In this document: positions 35,421 to 46,600 of the stretch, piece after piece
How the letters are laid out: each line of letters starts with the position of its first letter
How positions within the stretch are numbered: the first letter of the stretch is position 1
Origin: Symsagittifera roscoffensis
Lineage: Eukaryota; Xenacoelomorpha; Acoela; Convolutidae
Length of the DNA: 64,000 nt
Direction of reading: 5' to 3'
Assembly: GCF_963678635.1 (NCBI RefSeq)
Contig: NC_087069.1
Span: 45,739,448 to 45,803,447 of the forward strand
Program-made: the position numbers and the translations under genes
Notes under the pieces: generated by a model
Database searches by the model: none
Told to the model about the DNA's origin: nothing
Seen by the model: only the letters and a program-made list of their open reading frames with translations

Positions 35421-36116
35421 TGAAACATTCATTCACACGACTTTTAACAAAAGTGGTAGAGCAGTTATGCTTAGGATGTTTTTTTTTAATCAGTCGATTT
35501 TTGACTTTGCAATTAAACGTTTTTGAACAGAATTTACCATTCCCTAATAAACATATCGTTGTCATGAGCTCGAATTAAAAAAAATTCTCACCTGTACAAA
35601 AATTTTGAAAAAATATGGGCAGTTCACTAAAAAAATTTTTTTGACCATTTTGGAATATTTAACCCTTTTAGCGAATTGGTTCTACTAACACAATACGAAA
35701 CGCTAACTGCTGCATCCTTCTCTAAATTATAAAGCCTGTCGAGGATAAAAAGATGACAAATAAACAATCAATTTTTTTCATTTGTTCAGTTGTTTTATGA
35801 ACGTACTTGAAGAAAAATTTTTGTTAACTTTTTTAATTATTCTTTAAAAGGCACATGCATCGGATCATTCAAAATTCTTCACTGATATTTGAACAATCTT
35901 TTTTCGCCGTTTTATTAGCGTACGAAGCTGATTATGCTTCTTTTTTGTGAGTGTTTCCTTATATCAGAAAGTGACTCTTTAGCATGATCAGGGTCTTAAC
36001 GGAATAAGATGCCTTTTTTTTGATATATCAAGAAGGGCAGTGCCTCATGCACAAATGATCAAATGATCGAAAAGTTAGTCAGCATTCAAAATTCAATACT
36101 CTTTAACTCTTACGAA
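35421..36116. other. no gene seen
   Basis: AT-rich unique sequence. Confidence 0.5.
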
Positions 36117-36871
36117 CCCAGGTTGACCTCCATAATCCGAAAATGCTTATCATACAATTGCCTACATCAAATGTATGGAAAATGCTAATCATACAATTTT
36201 CATACAATTTTTTTTAAAAAATTAAAATTGAAAGTGCCCGAAAATTTTTTTCGTTTTTTTCAACCTCAAATCGAATATCGTACTCAAACAAACAATTTTT
36301 TTGTTTGCATAACGTAGTCCACGATGCACAAAAATTGGAGTTTTTTCCGTTTTTCTGGATAAGTTTTTTAAACTGGCTAAAAAATCTTGTTTTTTTGTAT
36401 GGCATGTTTAATAATGCCTTGATGCCTTGATCAATGTTTGATACGTTGAATACTCAATTTTAAAAAAAAATCATCTTTGAAAAATTTTGCCAAAATATAA
36501 AAGTTTGATGCTTTCACTATATCATTTGTGAAGTTATCACTTTCACAATTCACATCGTTTCCAATGCATTGTCAATGACAGACGATCAACCTTTTTGGAA
36601 ACTCTAGTGTTGAGTATACCATGGGTTTAGTCACTTGCGTTCCGTCAAGGACACGTCCCAAAAAATTTGAGAAAAGAAATTTAGAAAAAATCAATTTTTT
36701 GGTTTATGAAAAAATGCTTGTCCTACACTTTTCATTTATGAAAAAATGCTTGTCCTAGAGTTTTTTTACAATTTTAACAGAGTCTATGAACTATGAAACT
36801 GTAGGAAATTGTAGGATGAGCATTTTTTCATATATGAAAATTGTAGGATAAGCATTTTTGGTCAACCCGGG
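36117..36871. mobile_element. CCCGGGTTGACC TIR element, copy 2
   Basis: A 755-bp element bounded by CCCAGGTTGACC and GGTCAACCCGGG, flanked by AA on both sides. It is a reverse-orientation relative of 31991-32915: the CATAACGTAG and TTTCCAATGCATTGTCAATG blocks and the subterminal CATACAATT / GTAGGATAAGCATTTTT motifs recur. Confidence 0.75.
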
Positions 36872-37114
36872 AAGTAAGCAAAAAATCAGTCAGTTCGGTC
36901 CGTTTAAAGAGCAAAGAATGATTGACAAATTCCGCGCATCTTCGTAAGAATCGGATCTAGGACAAAAAACATACCAGGCTTCAAGACGATTAGACTTCAT
37001 GTCGACTTTTGAAATTAATATGCACCTCAAAACGCTCTTTTTTATCTGTAAAATGGTTTGTTCAAAATTTAGGCAAGTTCAATCCATAATGAGCGTAACT
37101 CATGACAATGCACC

Positions 37115-38012
37115 TGTGCCAGTCGATCATATTTAGAAGTTTGACCTTGAGGGACACGAATATACGTGATTTTGGAGTGAAGTTTTATTTTTCAAAAATT
37201 CGAGTGGAGCCTGTCATGCTCAGTTTTCTCGCGACAACTGAAAACATCAAATAAGAAATCAGAACGACCGAATTAACAATTGCGGGAAAGTTGTCAAATA
37301 TATACAGTGGGAAATCGCCATTCGCAATTTTCATCGTAGAAAACGAGAGTAGAGCTGTCCTATCTGACATAGGAGACCAAACGAACACGAGAGCAGAGCT
37401 AATATCAATTGGACCAGTGTGAACCTTCAACGGAAAGGCGGACAAGTGAAGTGTCCAAATGGTACAGAGTCAAAACTATATTCTTGAGTTAAAACTTACT
37501 CCCTTTGATTGGGACTGATCGTTAGAAAACTTCTTGAGTTATATTTGATTAGGTTTATGCCAGATTCGATAATTAGTTTAGTTACTCTGTGTCTCAAGCG
37601 TGCTGCTATGTAAGTACCAAGTTTAGTTTTCTCGAGTGTGTTTTATGATTGTTATGTTGAGATAAGGCGAGTTTTAGGTTGATCAATCTGAAATGGATCA
37701 AAGTTCCACTGTCTAATTAATAAAAAATAACTTAACGGATTGTTCCGACCCTGTTTTTAACGGCGTTCGTGTATTTTGGGTATCTCGAGACCTAAGTATG
37801 GGCACGTTCTTATTTTCTAGAGTGGGGTATATTTTGGTAGTAGCCTTTAAGCTGTAACTGGTTCTAGTCTCATGTCGCAAGCGAACCGAATTGGCTCCGA
37901 CCGTTTTTGAGGTAGAAAAACACAAGAGATAGTGTCCCTGTTTCTTGAGCCAATGGTTATAGGGCCTACTTTTCTTAAGCCTCATATTTGACCGAAGTAG
38001 GCGACTGTTGCA
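37115..38012 (+). repeat. 5' LTR
   Basis: 898 bp, TG...CA ends, nearly identical to 58829-59722. Contains a TATA-like CAAATATATACAG (about 37291) and AATAAA at 37719-37724. An antisense frame of 86 codons (37185-37445) with a hydrophobic C-terminal half is open in both LTRs. Confidence 0.95.
37719..37724 (+). terminator. polyadenylation signal in the 5' LTR
   Basis: AATAAA in the LTR; the matching 3' LTR copy at 59429-59434 would serve the element's own RNA. Confidence 0.5.
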
Positions 38013-38476
38013 TAGTGTGTTTATGGCGCTCCTGGGTGTTTTTACGACATCATGACTACGGAGTCGAACCCACTTGACACAGCTTTGGGCTGCAAGCCCA
38101 TTCTAGAGTACCAGTGGTACGGTTCAGCGGAAACGTGTAAACCTTCCGGTTGTACCGTGATAGCTTTTTAAGAAAACTTGAGAAAATTTCCTGGTACGCT
38201 CTGCGAACGAGGCCTAGCTAACCGAGTAACCGAGTAGGGGGGGGGTGACTAGGGGGACAAAAAACACGAGCAAAAAGACAAAAAACGAAACAAAAACAAG
38301 AAAAAAGTATAGAAAAAGGAACAAAAACCATAAAACAAAAAAGACAGTGACTTTGATACCAGATTAGTTGGATCAAACCTGTATATTAATTAAATAGTAT
38401 ACCCATACTGTTTTATAAGACCGATCGTTTCGATCAATCTAGCAATCTAAACCAGTGACTTCAATAAGGTGCCCAA
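38013..38476 (+). other. element leader: possible primer site and hairpins
   Basis: TGGCGCTCCTGGGTG at 38024-38038 has the TGG start expected of a tRNA primer-binding site, but lies 11 nt after the LTR and the tRNA is not identified. Two perfect hairpins follow: TGGGC-tgcaa-GCCCA (38086-38100) and GTACC-agt-GGTAC (38108-38120). The reverse strand of 38065-38076 matches a B box (GGTTCGACTCC). In retroelements such leader structures serve priming, dimerisation or packaging; this use is inference. Confidence 0.4.
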
Positions 38477-38519
38477 GTGGTGGGCGTTGTTAAGGGTTTT
38501 CAGATAGCTTGCAACCTAG

Positions 38520-38642
38520 CCGGACCACTAGGAGACTTGACTGGAAAAGGTGACCAGCCGAGTGGGGAAGTGGTTCACAAGGACAGAACTGAACCTCTAG
38601 GAAATTTGACTGGAAGAGGTGACCAGCCAAGTGGGAGTGCTG
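38520..38642 (+). repeat. two-copy repeat in the element leader
   Basis: Two copies, about 66 bp apart, of CTAGGAGACTTGACTGGAAA continuing AGGTGACCAGCCGAGTGGG. The 89-codon frame across it (GDLTGKGDQPSG, GNLTGRGDQPSG) has no known homologue and is probably incidental. Confidence 0.7.
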
Positions 38643-38746
38643 GTGTCAAGTGCAGTGCACGTCAAGGGGACAACCAGCACGGAATCACTACAACAAGAAG
38701 AGGACGCACAGGGGTGTTCTCAAGTTGGGCAAACGGGTATCGTTAA

Positions 38747-39539
38747 AATCCACATTACAATATAGGAAATAAGTGTAAAATTGGATAAGGGGAGCCCCAT
38801 TGTTTTTAGGAAGTTTTTACACAAGCAGGCCTGGAAACAGGTCTACGGTTTTCTCTCGAGAGGTTTAGCACCCGGCGCCAAAGGGATTTTTCGGCTTAAG
38901 AGGGGGACTAAAGAGGGGGGAGGTTAGAAGGGGGGCTGGTTAGGTTGGAGGTTGGCGGTTGTAAATTGTAAAAAGGGGGGACTCATTAGAGTAACTAATT
39001 GCTCGGCATCGTCGATTTAGTTACATTAGATAATTACACGCGCTGGTTATAAGAAGCCGATATCCAAATTTAACATCGAGTTAAGGTAGGTACCCGGGTC
39101 GGATCGGTAGGTGGAACGGACATAGACAGTTTTTGTGATACCCCATATGATCGCTAGCAGGGGGGAGGAAAACGCGTGGCAATCGGGTACCAGACATTTT
39201 TTCAGACAAAGGTTGACATCTGTCAACTTTGAATTTTAGGTGGGTTCATCTCTCTGTTTTTGGATTTTTCCTGTTTAAATTTTTGCGTTTTGGTGAAAAT
39301 TTGTTGTTGGTATTTGAACGAACGGGTGATCACAAGATACCTGCGGGGAAGGTAGGGTTTCAAATAGCCTGAAACAACGAGATGGAGATAAATACAAGGG
39401 GGTCAGTATTTGGGTTTTGGCCATTAAGATAGGGATTTTGGATTTTTTTTACTAGAGCTCAAGTGGTGGTACACGGTACAGTGGTTTAAGAGTCCCCACA
39501 ACAAAGAAGAAGAGATCCTATATCCAGGCACTTAGTGAC
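38747..39539 (+). other. element leader, no gene
   Basis: About 800 bp without a convincing frame. It includes G-runs, TATCTTAATGG-type sequence and GAGCTCAAGTGG just before the minisatellite. Confidence 0.5.
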
Positions 39540-40155
39540 AAGTCTTGGGACAGTACCGATGAAGTCTTGGGACATTGCAGTCTGGGGACAGTCATGGAGC
39601 AGTACGGTCTTGGGACAGTCTTGAGACAGTGCAATCTTGGGACAGTCTTGGGACGGTGCAGTCTTGGGACAGTCTTGGACCAGCGCAGTATTGGTACGAG
39701 ACAGTCTTGGGACACTGATCTTGGGACAGTAGTCTTGAGACAGTAGTCTTGGGACAGTGGTCTTGGGACAGTGGTCTTGGGACAGTGGTCTTGGGACAGT
39801 GGTCTTGGGACACTGGTCTTGGGACAGTGGTCTTGGGACACTGGTCTTGGGACAGTAGTCTTGGGACAGTAGTCTTGGGACAGTGGTCTTGGGACAGTAG
39901 TCTTGGAACACTAGTCTTGGGACAGTAGTCTTGGGACAGTGGTCTTGGGACAGTAGTCTTGGGACAGTAGTCTTGGGACAGTAGTCTTGGGACAGTAGTA
40001 TTGGGACAGTAGTCTTGGGACAGTAGTATTGGGACAGTGGTCTTGGGACAGTAGTCTTGGGACAGTAGTCTTAGGGCAAGGGTCTTGGGACAGTGGCCTT
40101 GGGACACTAACAAGAAGTACTGGGACAGCACTGAATAGTCTTGAGACAGTAGAGA
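39540..40155 (+). repeat. 15-bp minisatellite in the retroelement leader
   Basis: About 40 tandem copies of GTCTTGGGACAGTAG or GTCTTGGGACAGTGG, with scattered variants (CTTGAGACAG, GTATTGGGACAG, GGACACTGG). The 15-bp unit leaves frames open on the minus strand (SQDYCPKTTVPRL-type peptides), which I treat as by-products. It sits about 280 bp upstream of the gag start codon. Confidence 0.95.
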
Positions 40156-40432
40156 GGAAGTCTTGGAACAGTATAAAGAAAGGGGGTGACGGTACTAAAG
40201 AGTACTAAGACAGGTTGAAGTAACCAATCGCAAAATTAAATTTTCTATCCAGTCCTAAAGATCCTGTACTGTAGGGATCAAGAACAAATATAATTTTCAA
40301 AAAGCTCAGGAAGCGTTGTTTTTATTAAATTGTAAATTTCTTTTTAGCAATTTTGTCAAAAGAGGTTTTAACCTTAGAGTAGAATTTTGTAGATAGTTAT
40401 ACTGTAAATAGGAACAATTGTAAATAAAAATA

Positions 40433-41533
40433 ATGAGGCGGAGCAGGGTACCGGTGGCTGAAAAAAGATCTACTGAAGCGAAGACAAAATATAACTCGTC
40501 GCTACGTAAAACGACATCAATGGGTCCAAAGATAACAAAGAAGAACTTTTCAGTTAGCATGGTCAACACGAGGAGTAATACAGAGAACAGAGCAAAAGAG
40601 GGCACGGAAGGGAAACAAGCAGAACCCGCCCTCGACATTGAACTAGAGACACCTGACCAAAGTGTGGATGAGGTGGGAAAGAAGACGACAGAGTCAACTC
40701 CGATGCCGAATGCGGAAGAACCTAATCCAAAATCCATGGAGTTCTCACCGATAGACAATGTGGAAGACACAACAGGCAACACGCCAGAAACGGTGAATGA
40801 CGAGTCTCAAGCAAAAAGAACGTCTTTTACTGAAAGATTGGCGATAATGGTCGGAATGAAGTCGAGAGACGCAGCAGTGGAAGAGACGAAAGCCGAGAAA
40901 GGCAAAACATTCGGAACAGTTTCCACGAGAACGACAGACATCGACCAAAATGAAGACCAGATCAGACCGGGAACAGCAACCAACAATAGGACAACAACTG
41001 ACCATGGAGCAGCTACTCTTGAGCTAGGTGATTTGATGGCGAAGCTAGATCAGATAAACAAGAAACTGAAGCACAGCGAAGAGGATAGAGATGTGATAAG
41101 GAGGGAAATAAGAAACAACAAACATGAGTACCTGGACAGCTATTTCAATCTAGCGAGAGCGACAGAGGAAAGGCTTCAGCAGATGTCGGACAAGGTAGAT
41201 ACCACTGATGAAGAGCGAGACAAAAACATCAGAAAAGACATGCAAGAAATGAAGCAACGATATGACGCAGTGAATAGCCAGTTGGGGAGTTTGGAAACGA
41301 GAATTGATACGATGAGTAGGGACCAGGCTGAGAGTTCATATGCAATACAAACAAAGTTAGACGTCATCTTGAGGAACTCAACGCCACAAGACAGGCCAGC
41401 AGCGGAGCGAACGCAAGGCAATAGAGTTGACTTCGTGGAACCACAACGGAACAAACGGCAGTCAACACCGTTACCATTACCCCGGGATGCTGCGAGTACA
41501 GCACCGGCGGGGGGGGGGGCAAAGCGATTATGA
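40433..41533 (+). CDS. gag: Gag, N-terminal part
   Basis: ATG at 40433; 366 residues to a stop that follows a frame slip at a G-run (about 41508-41519). The basic N-terminus (MRRSRVPVAEKRS) is followed by an acidic, Ser/Thr/Pro-rich disordered region. From about residue 200 comes a coiled coil (LMAKLDQINKKLKHSEEDRD through LGSLETRIDTMSRDQAESS). The tail is Pro/Arg-rich. This is the matrix-like and spacer part of a retroelement Gag; the capsid homology resumes in another frame from about 41520. A coiled coil upstream of capsid suggests Gag self-assembly. Confidence 0.8.
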   Translation: MRRSRVPVAEKRSTEAKTKYNSSLRKTTSMGPKITKKNFSVSMVNTRSNTENRAKEGTEGKQAEPALDIELETPDQSVDEVGKKTTESTPMPNAEEPNPKSMEFSPIDNVEDTTGNTPETVNDESQAKRTSFTERLAIMVGMKSRDAAVEETKAEKGKTFGTVSTRTTDIDQNEDQIRPGTATNNRTTTDHGAATLELGDLMAKLDQINKKLKHSEEDRDVIRREIRNNKHEYLDSYFNLARATEERLQQMSDKVDTTDEERDKNIRKDMQEMKQRYDAVNSQLGSLETRIDTMSRDQAESSYAIQTKLDVILRNSTPQDRPAAERTQGNRVDFVEPQRNKRQSTPLPLPRDAASTAPAGGGAKRL

Positions 41534-41938
41534 AAAGTGGAACAGCGAACACAACCAGTGGTCCAGGACTCACAACAACGTGGGACCGGATGTCATGACA
41601 TGGGCAAGCACCTGGGAAATGATGAACAGGATACTAGAAGCCTTCGCCACAAGGAACACCGACTCGAGTGACAGAGGAAGCAACAAATTCAGGAAAACTT
41701 TCAAAAAACCGAAAGAATTCAAGGATGATTCAGACGGATGCATTGACACTTGGGTAGAAGTCATGAGGTTGCACTTGGAACAAGACAACTTGAACGATGA
41801 GAGGCGAGCATGCACAGCGATACTCAGCAACTTGGAAAGCACGGCATTGAAATGCTTGGTTGCGAAGAAGGAAGAGGAACGCGACACAGCGGATAAAATC
41901 TTCGAGATATTGTTAAATCGATTCGGGCAGGCATGAAG
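41520..41938 (+). pseudogene. gag: Gag, capsid part (frame-shifted)
   Basis: Continuation of Gag in a second frame after the poly-G run, stopping at 41936. Contains KKPKEFKDDSDGCIDTWVEV, then LHLEQDNLNDERRACTAILS and the ALKCLV ... FEILLNRFG region, the Retrotrans_gag capsid core of Ty3/gypsy elements (substrate of assembly, not an enzyme). A one-base shift at about 41935 moves the rest into the next frame. Slips in homopolymers could be real mutations or sequencing errors. Confidence 0.85.
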
Positions 41939-42313
41939 GGTCATCAAGCGATGATGCGATTTGAAAAGAGAAGGAAAAGGGACGATGAATCGATAGACAG
42001 GTTCCTAGATGATCTTGAGAGCTTGAGACGAAGGAGTGACCCGGAAGAATCCACCAATAGAAGGAACTTCAGCATCGCCTCAAAGTTCATTGATGAAGTA
42101 AAGAGTGATGACTTGAGAACAATGTTAGCAACATACTATACATTGTCGAAAGACAGTGCACCAACTCCAGAAGTGATGAGGCAGAAGTCAAGAGAGTGCA
42201 TGCTAATGAAACCCAAGAAATACTCGTACTCAGATAACAGGAATACGCAAGGGGGGAATCAACCACAAAGGTCGTCATGGTACAAGCCCAGAGATGACCG
42301 TGGACAAACGTAG
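41933..42313 (+). pseudogene. gag: Gag, capsid C-terminal part (frame-shifted)
   Basis: Third frame segment. MMRFEKRRKRDDESIDRFLD and LESLRRRSDPEES are the conserved C-terminal capsid helices (the F-x-x-R-x-Q-x-x-x-E-S-x-x-x-F-x-x-x-L-x-x-L-type pattern). It ends in an Asn/Gln-rich linker and overlaps the zinc-knuckle frame by about 20 bp. Confidence 0.85.
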
Positions 42314-43649
42314 ATCATGCGCGAACTGCGGGTCAGCTGACCATCATGTAGCGGATTGCACAACATACAAGCAGGGCATGAAGAGTTTGGGATATGCACC
42401 CGATGAGGAAGATATGAGCCAGATGGAGGAACACGAGTTCTGTAGTGGCTTGATCATCAAAATTGGTGCAAGATGCTTCTTCTGCAACCAAGAGGGGCAC
42501 TTCAGGATGGACTGTCCGTTGTTCTGGGAGGCAGTCAAGAACCAGAGTCATCCAAAACACAAGTTGGTGTTAGCAGTGGTACAGAACCAGAGAAATAGAC
42601 AAAGTGAATTTGAAACGAAAAACGTAGGAACGCCAAGTGCGGAACTGCCAACGAAAACAGTGAAAGCTGTAACGCAAGTTAATAGTGCAATAGAGGCCAC
42701 AGCCAGGAACGCCCTAGAGATAAATAATGAGAAGGCGGCGGCGGAAGCTATCAATAAAGTGAAACAGGACCTTGCGGCGAAAGAAATACAACAACGACTG
42801 AAGCAAGAGATCGAAAGAAAGAAAATGAACGAGGCATTAGGTTGCTCGCAGTCAATACCGGAGGCTGTAGCGGGATCGACAAAAAATGGAAACTGCAACA
42901 CTATAAAGATGGTGACGGGGAAGCCATTCGGTATAAAAAAGATCGGGGCAAGAATAATGTCAATAACCACCGCGGGCGGCCATGAGGTAACGAGAAACTT
43001 GAGCGAACCAAGTGACCAGACAATAATGCACATTGATGTGTACGCAGATTACTTGAGTGGTAAAATCCCACAAACGACTTCTAGAGCATTGAGGGCACTA
43101 CTCACGAGAGGGGGTAGCAAGTCAGTCCGAATTGATAACAGGTACACAGAAGCTTATGGTCCGAATGAGGTGATACTAAATATAGATGGGATCAACATCT
43201 ATACGAAAACAATGATAACATGTGATGAAGATCTAATAGGGCAAACCTACGTAGGAAAAGATGAGTTGAAAATGAGATCGATTGGACACTGCGCCATGCT
43301 TGAGGAAGATGAAATGCACATCGGGACAGAGGCGGATGTATCAGCACATGTGCTCAACATAAGTGGCAAGAAGACTCAGTTACGTGGGTTACTTGATACG
43401 GGAGCGGTCTTGAGTGTCATACCAATCGAAACCTGGGAACGAATGGGCTTCAACAAAAATGATTTGATAGACTCGAGAATACGGTTGTCAGCTGCAAACA
43501 AAGGGGCGCTGCGGGTGCTGGGCAGAACGCCGATAATAGCCCTAAATCTGGGGGAACGCAACCTTTGGATGAGCTTTCTTGCGGTAGAAAACCTAGATGA
43601 GTCTGACCAATTCATTTTACGCAATGTTCAGGATACGGAACCCAGATAG
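42294..43649 (+). CDS. Nucleocapsid zinc knuckles and aspartic protease
   Basis: Two CCHC knuckles, CANCGSADHHVADC and CFFCNQEGHFRMDC (both C-x2-C-x4-H-x4-C), mark nucleocapsid. A long Ala/Lys/Glu-rich helical region follows. The retropepsin core is LRGLLDTGAVLSVIP, with the catalytic DTGA at 43395-43406 and LNLGERNLWMSFLAVENLDE as the partner strands. The usual flap-to-ILG segment is cut short: the frame ends at 43649 and RT resumes in the +1 frame around 43620. Retropepsins act as dimers to process Gag-Pol. Confidence 0.9.
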   Translation: MTVDKRRSCANCGSADHHVADCTTYKQGMKSLGYAPDEEDMSQMEEHEFCSGLIIKIGARCFFCNQEGHFRMDCPLFWEAVKNQSHPKHKLVLAVVQNQRNRQSEFETKNVGTPSAELPTKTVKAVTQVNSAIEATARNALEINNEKAAAEAINKVKQDLAAKEIQQRLKQEIERKKMNEALGCSQSIPEAVAGSTKNGNCNTIKMVTGKPFGIKKIGARIMSITTAGGHEVTRNLSEPSDQTIMHIDVYADYLSGKIPQTTSRALRALLTRGGSKSVRIDNRYTEAYGPNEVILNIDGINIYTKTMITCDEDLIGQTYVGKDELKMRSIGHCAMLEEDEMHIGTEADVSAHVLNISGKKTQLRGLLDTGAVLSVIPIETWERMGFNKNDLIDSRIRLSAANKGALRVLGRTPIIALNLGERNLWMSFLAVENLDESDQFILRNVQDTEPR

Positions 43650-46600
43650 GAGGTACGCAATTAAACCGGTAAATTTAATAATGGCGAATGAGAACAAAGC
43701 ACCGGTATTCTTGAGTAGGAGGGTGAGGCTAAAGGCGAACGAAGCGGCGATCGTAAGCTTACGAATGAAAAATTACAATGAACTAAGTGACAACAAGCTG
43801 GTATGCATAGTCCCAAATCCAAATAGTCAAAGTGCTGCTGTTTTAGGAAGATCCTTCTCGATAACCGAGAGCGGTCTCTGCGTCAGTGTCTTGTTGAATA
43901 CTCTTGACATACCAATCACGATACAGAGGGGGAGGAAACTGGGATATGCTTTACCCGTAAAAACTCGATATGAAATGACTGAAAACCAAAAACAAAATGA
44001 AGTTGTTGCTTGTCCCAATCACAGGGACAAAATTTGTATTTTGAGACGATTGAAGAAAATAAAAGGTTCATCAGGTCTTGTGAAGTCACTTAAGTCAGAG
44101 ACAGACGATGGGCTATCGAGCTGTTCGAATTTCCCGGAACGGCCCACACTAGATGAAATACAGAGTGATAAACCGGTCCTACCGGAAATTGCACATTCAA
44201 GGGGCAAGATAACGGACGAACAGCTCGAAGCCATCAAGGACGTATTAGAACGGAACGAGGAAGTTTTTTCAAGACATAAGGCAGACATCGGGTGTTGCAA
44301 TTTTGTTGAGCATGAAATCGAACTTGAGGAGAACGCAATACCGCACAGGGAGGGGGCGAGGCGCATGACCCCACACAAATCGGATGCGTGTAGAAAAGAG
44401 ATCGAAAGGCTACTAGAATATGATATGATAGAACAATCCAAATCACCGCGGGCGTGTGGAGTGTTGATGGCCAAAAAGAAAGGAGACCAATTGAGGTTCT
44501 GTTGTGACTTTCGATACCTGAACTCCGTCACGGTGAAGGATGCCTATCCCATACCTAGGATTGATGAGAGCCTCTCGAAGTTAGGTGATGCAAAATTTTT
44601 TACGACTCCTGATTTAGGTTCGGCCTTCTGGCAGGTACCACTCAGGAAGCAGGACAGGGACAAGACAGGGTTTGCCTGCGAGTTGGGTCTATTTCAATGG
44701 AAACGGATGCCGTTTGGTCTTTGCACTTCCACTGCCACATTTCAGCGGTTGATGGCACACGCACTGATAGGTGTGACGAAGAAGTACGGCAATCTGGTAA
44801 TGTGCTATGTGGATGACGTGGTAATAGCGACACCCACACTGGAAGACCACATTGAGAGACTTGACGAGGTGTTTTCGTGTATGAAGAGGTCGGGGCTAAA
44901 GTGCAAACCATCAAAGTGCGAGATACTCAAGGATTCGATAAAATACTTGGGCAGAATGGTGGACAGACACGGCATCAGGCCAGATTCAGGCGCAGTAGAG
45001 GCAGTTCTAACTTGGAAATCGCCAAAAACGGAACACCAATTGATGAGCTTCCTGGGTTTTGCAAATTACTACAGTGAATTCATCGAAGGCTATGCAGACA
45101 AGGTTTACCCGATGCAACAGTTAATGAGACACAAGGGCAAGAGGTTCACGTGGAACAACGCAGCAGAAGAGTTATTCCAGAGAATAAAAAAAGAGTTGTG
45201 CGAGGCACCAGTACTAGGGATGCCAACAGAGAAAGGGATGTACGTGCTGGATACGGATGCGTCGGTAGTAGCGATTTCTGGAATTCTCCATCAGGAACAA
45301 GAGTGGAACGGGAAAACAGTCTTGAGACCAATAGCGTACGGGAGCAAAGTCTTAAGTGACACGGAAATGAAGTATGGGGCACCGAAAGCAGAGATGTTTG
45401 CGGTGGTTACCTTTGTCGAGAAATATAGAGCATACCTAGGCAGCGAGCCATTCAAGCTGCGAGTCGACAACAGGGCACTAAGCTGGCTGAAAACGTACTC
45501 AATGGACCAAAGTTACATTGGGAGGTGGATAGTTCGCCTGGATGGATACAACATGATAATTGAGCATAGAACACGAGACAAACATCAAAACGCTGACAGC
45601 TTGAGTAAGAAGACGGAGTTCTACGCGAGACAAGAACAGAGGGAGGCAGATAGACCTGAGATCAAGGATGGCTTCTCCTTCATGGACAAGGAAACGTACG
45701 ACAGTCTTACACTCACGAGATGGTTGGACAAATCAGGCAAACCAATAGAAGATCACCCCGAATTACCAAAAGAACCTCCGGAGAAAACAATCTTGAAAAA
45801 GAACCGAGGGCTGCCGATAGGGATAATGCTCAAGTCAAAGATTGTGAGGGAGACGCTCAAGGCAAAAGGCTATGATCTTAACCAGGTAGAGACGGGAGAG
45901 GCACAAACAGATGTTGACTTAATGAGGTTACTCGAGAAACTAGAAGATGACAAGCCCGTGATCCAAGAAAAGGGTAAGGAGGAACCAGAGGTCACCATAC
46001 TGCGAAAGAGCGGGATAGTTAGTGATGAAAACACCACGAAGGTGACTAACCCTGATGGGAAGGAAGTCGTGCAGTCACTGGTTGAAAAAAACTCGGACGA
46101 CACACTTGAACAGACTCGGGTTAGGAAAAAGAAAGTGGCGTTCAAGGAAGAGGCGGAATACCTGGGACTAGGTCAAGAGTTCGGGGAGTGGTCCACGTCC
46201 ACGGAGGAAGAAGATACTGAAGGAGGAAACTTGTCCGGGGAGTGTGAAATATGGGATGAGGACTCGGACGAGAGCAGCGACAATCAGGATAGTCTCTGCA
46301 TGATATTGGCAGAAGAGAAGACTAGACACCACGACAGGGAATTACAAACAGATCCATCCTCAGGAACGTACAACTTGGACGCACAGGAAGTACGAGGAGG
46401 TGCAGAACTTGAAAGAATTGCAGTTTCGAGGAAACCATTCAGGGAACTATCATGCAACTCAAATGTCGGAACAAATCTGGTGCCAGAAGATGATACGAAG
46501 ATCGTAAAGAGGATAATATGCGTGAAGCTGAATGACGACATCCACAACCCTGGGGAAATGAATGGACAGATCATGGCACTAAAGGAACATGTCAAGGCGA

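Noticed and set aside
39486-40131. SQDYCPKTTVPRL-type repeat proteins on the minus strand
   Set aside because: By-products of the 15-bp minisatellite, antisense to the retroelement.
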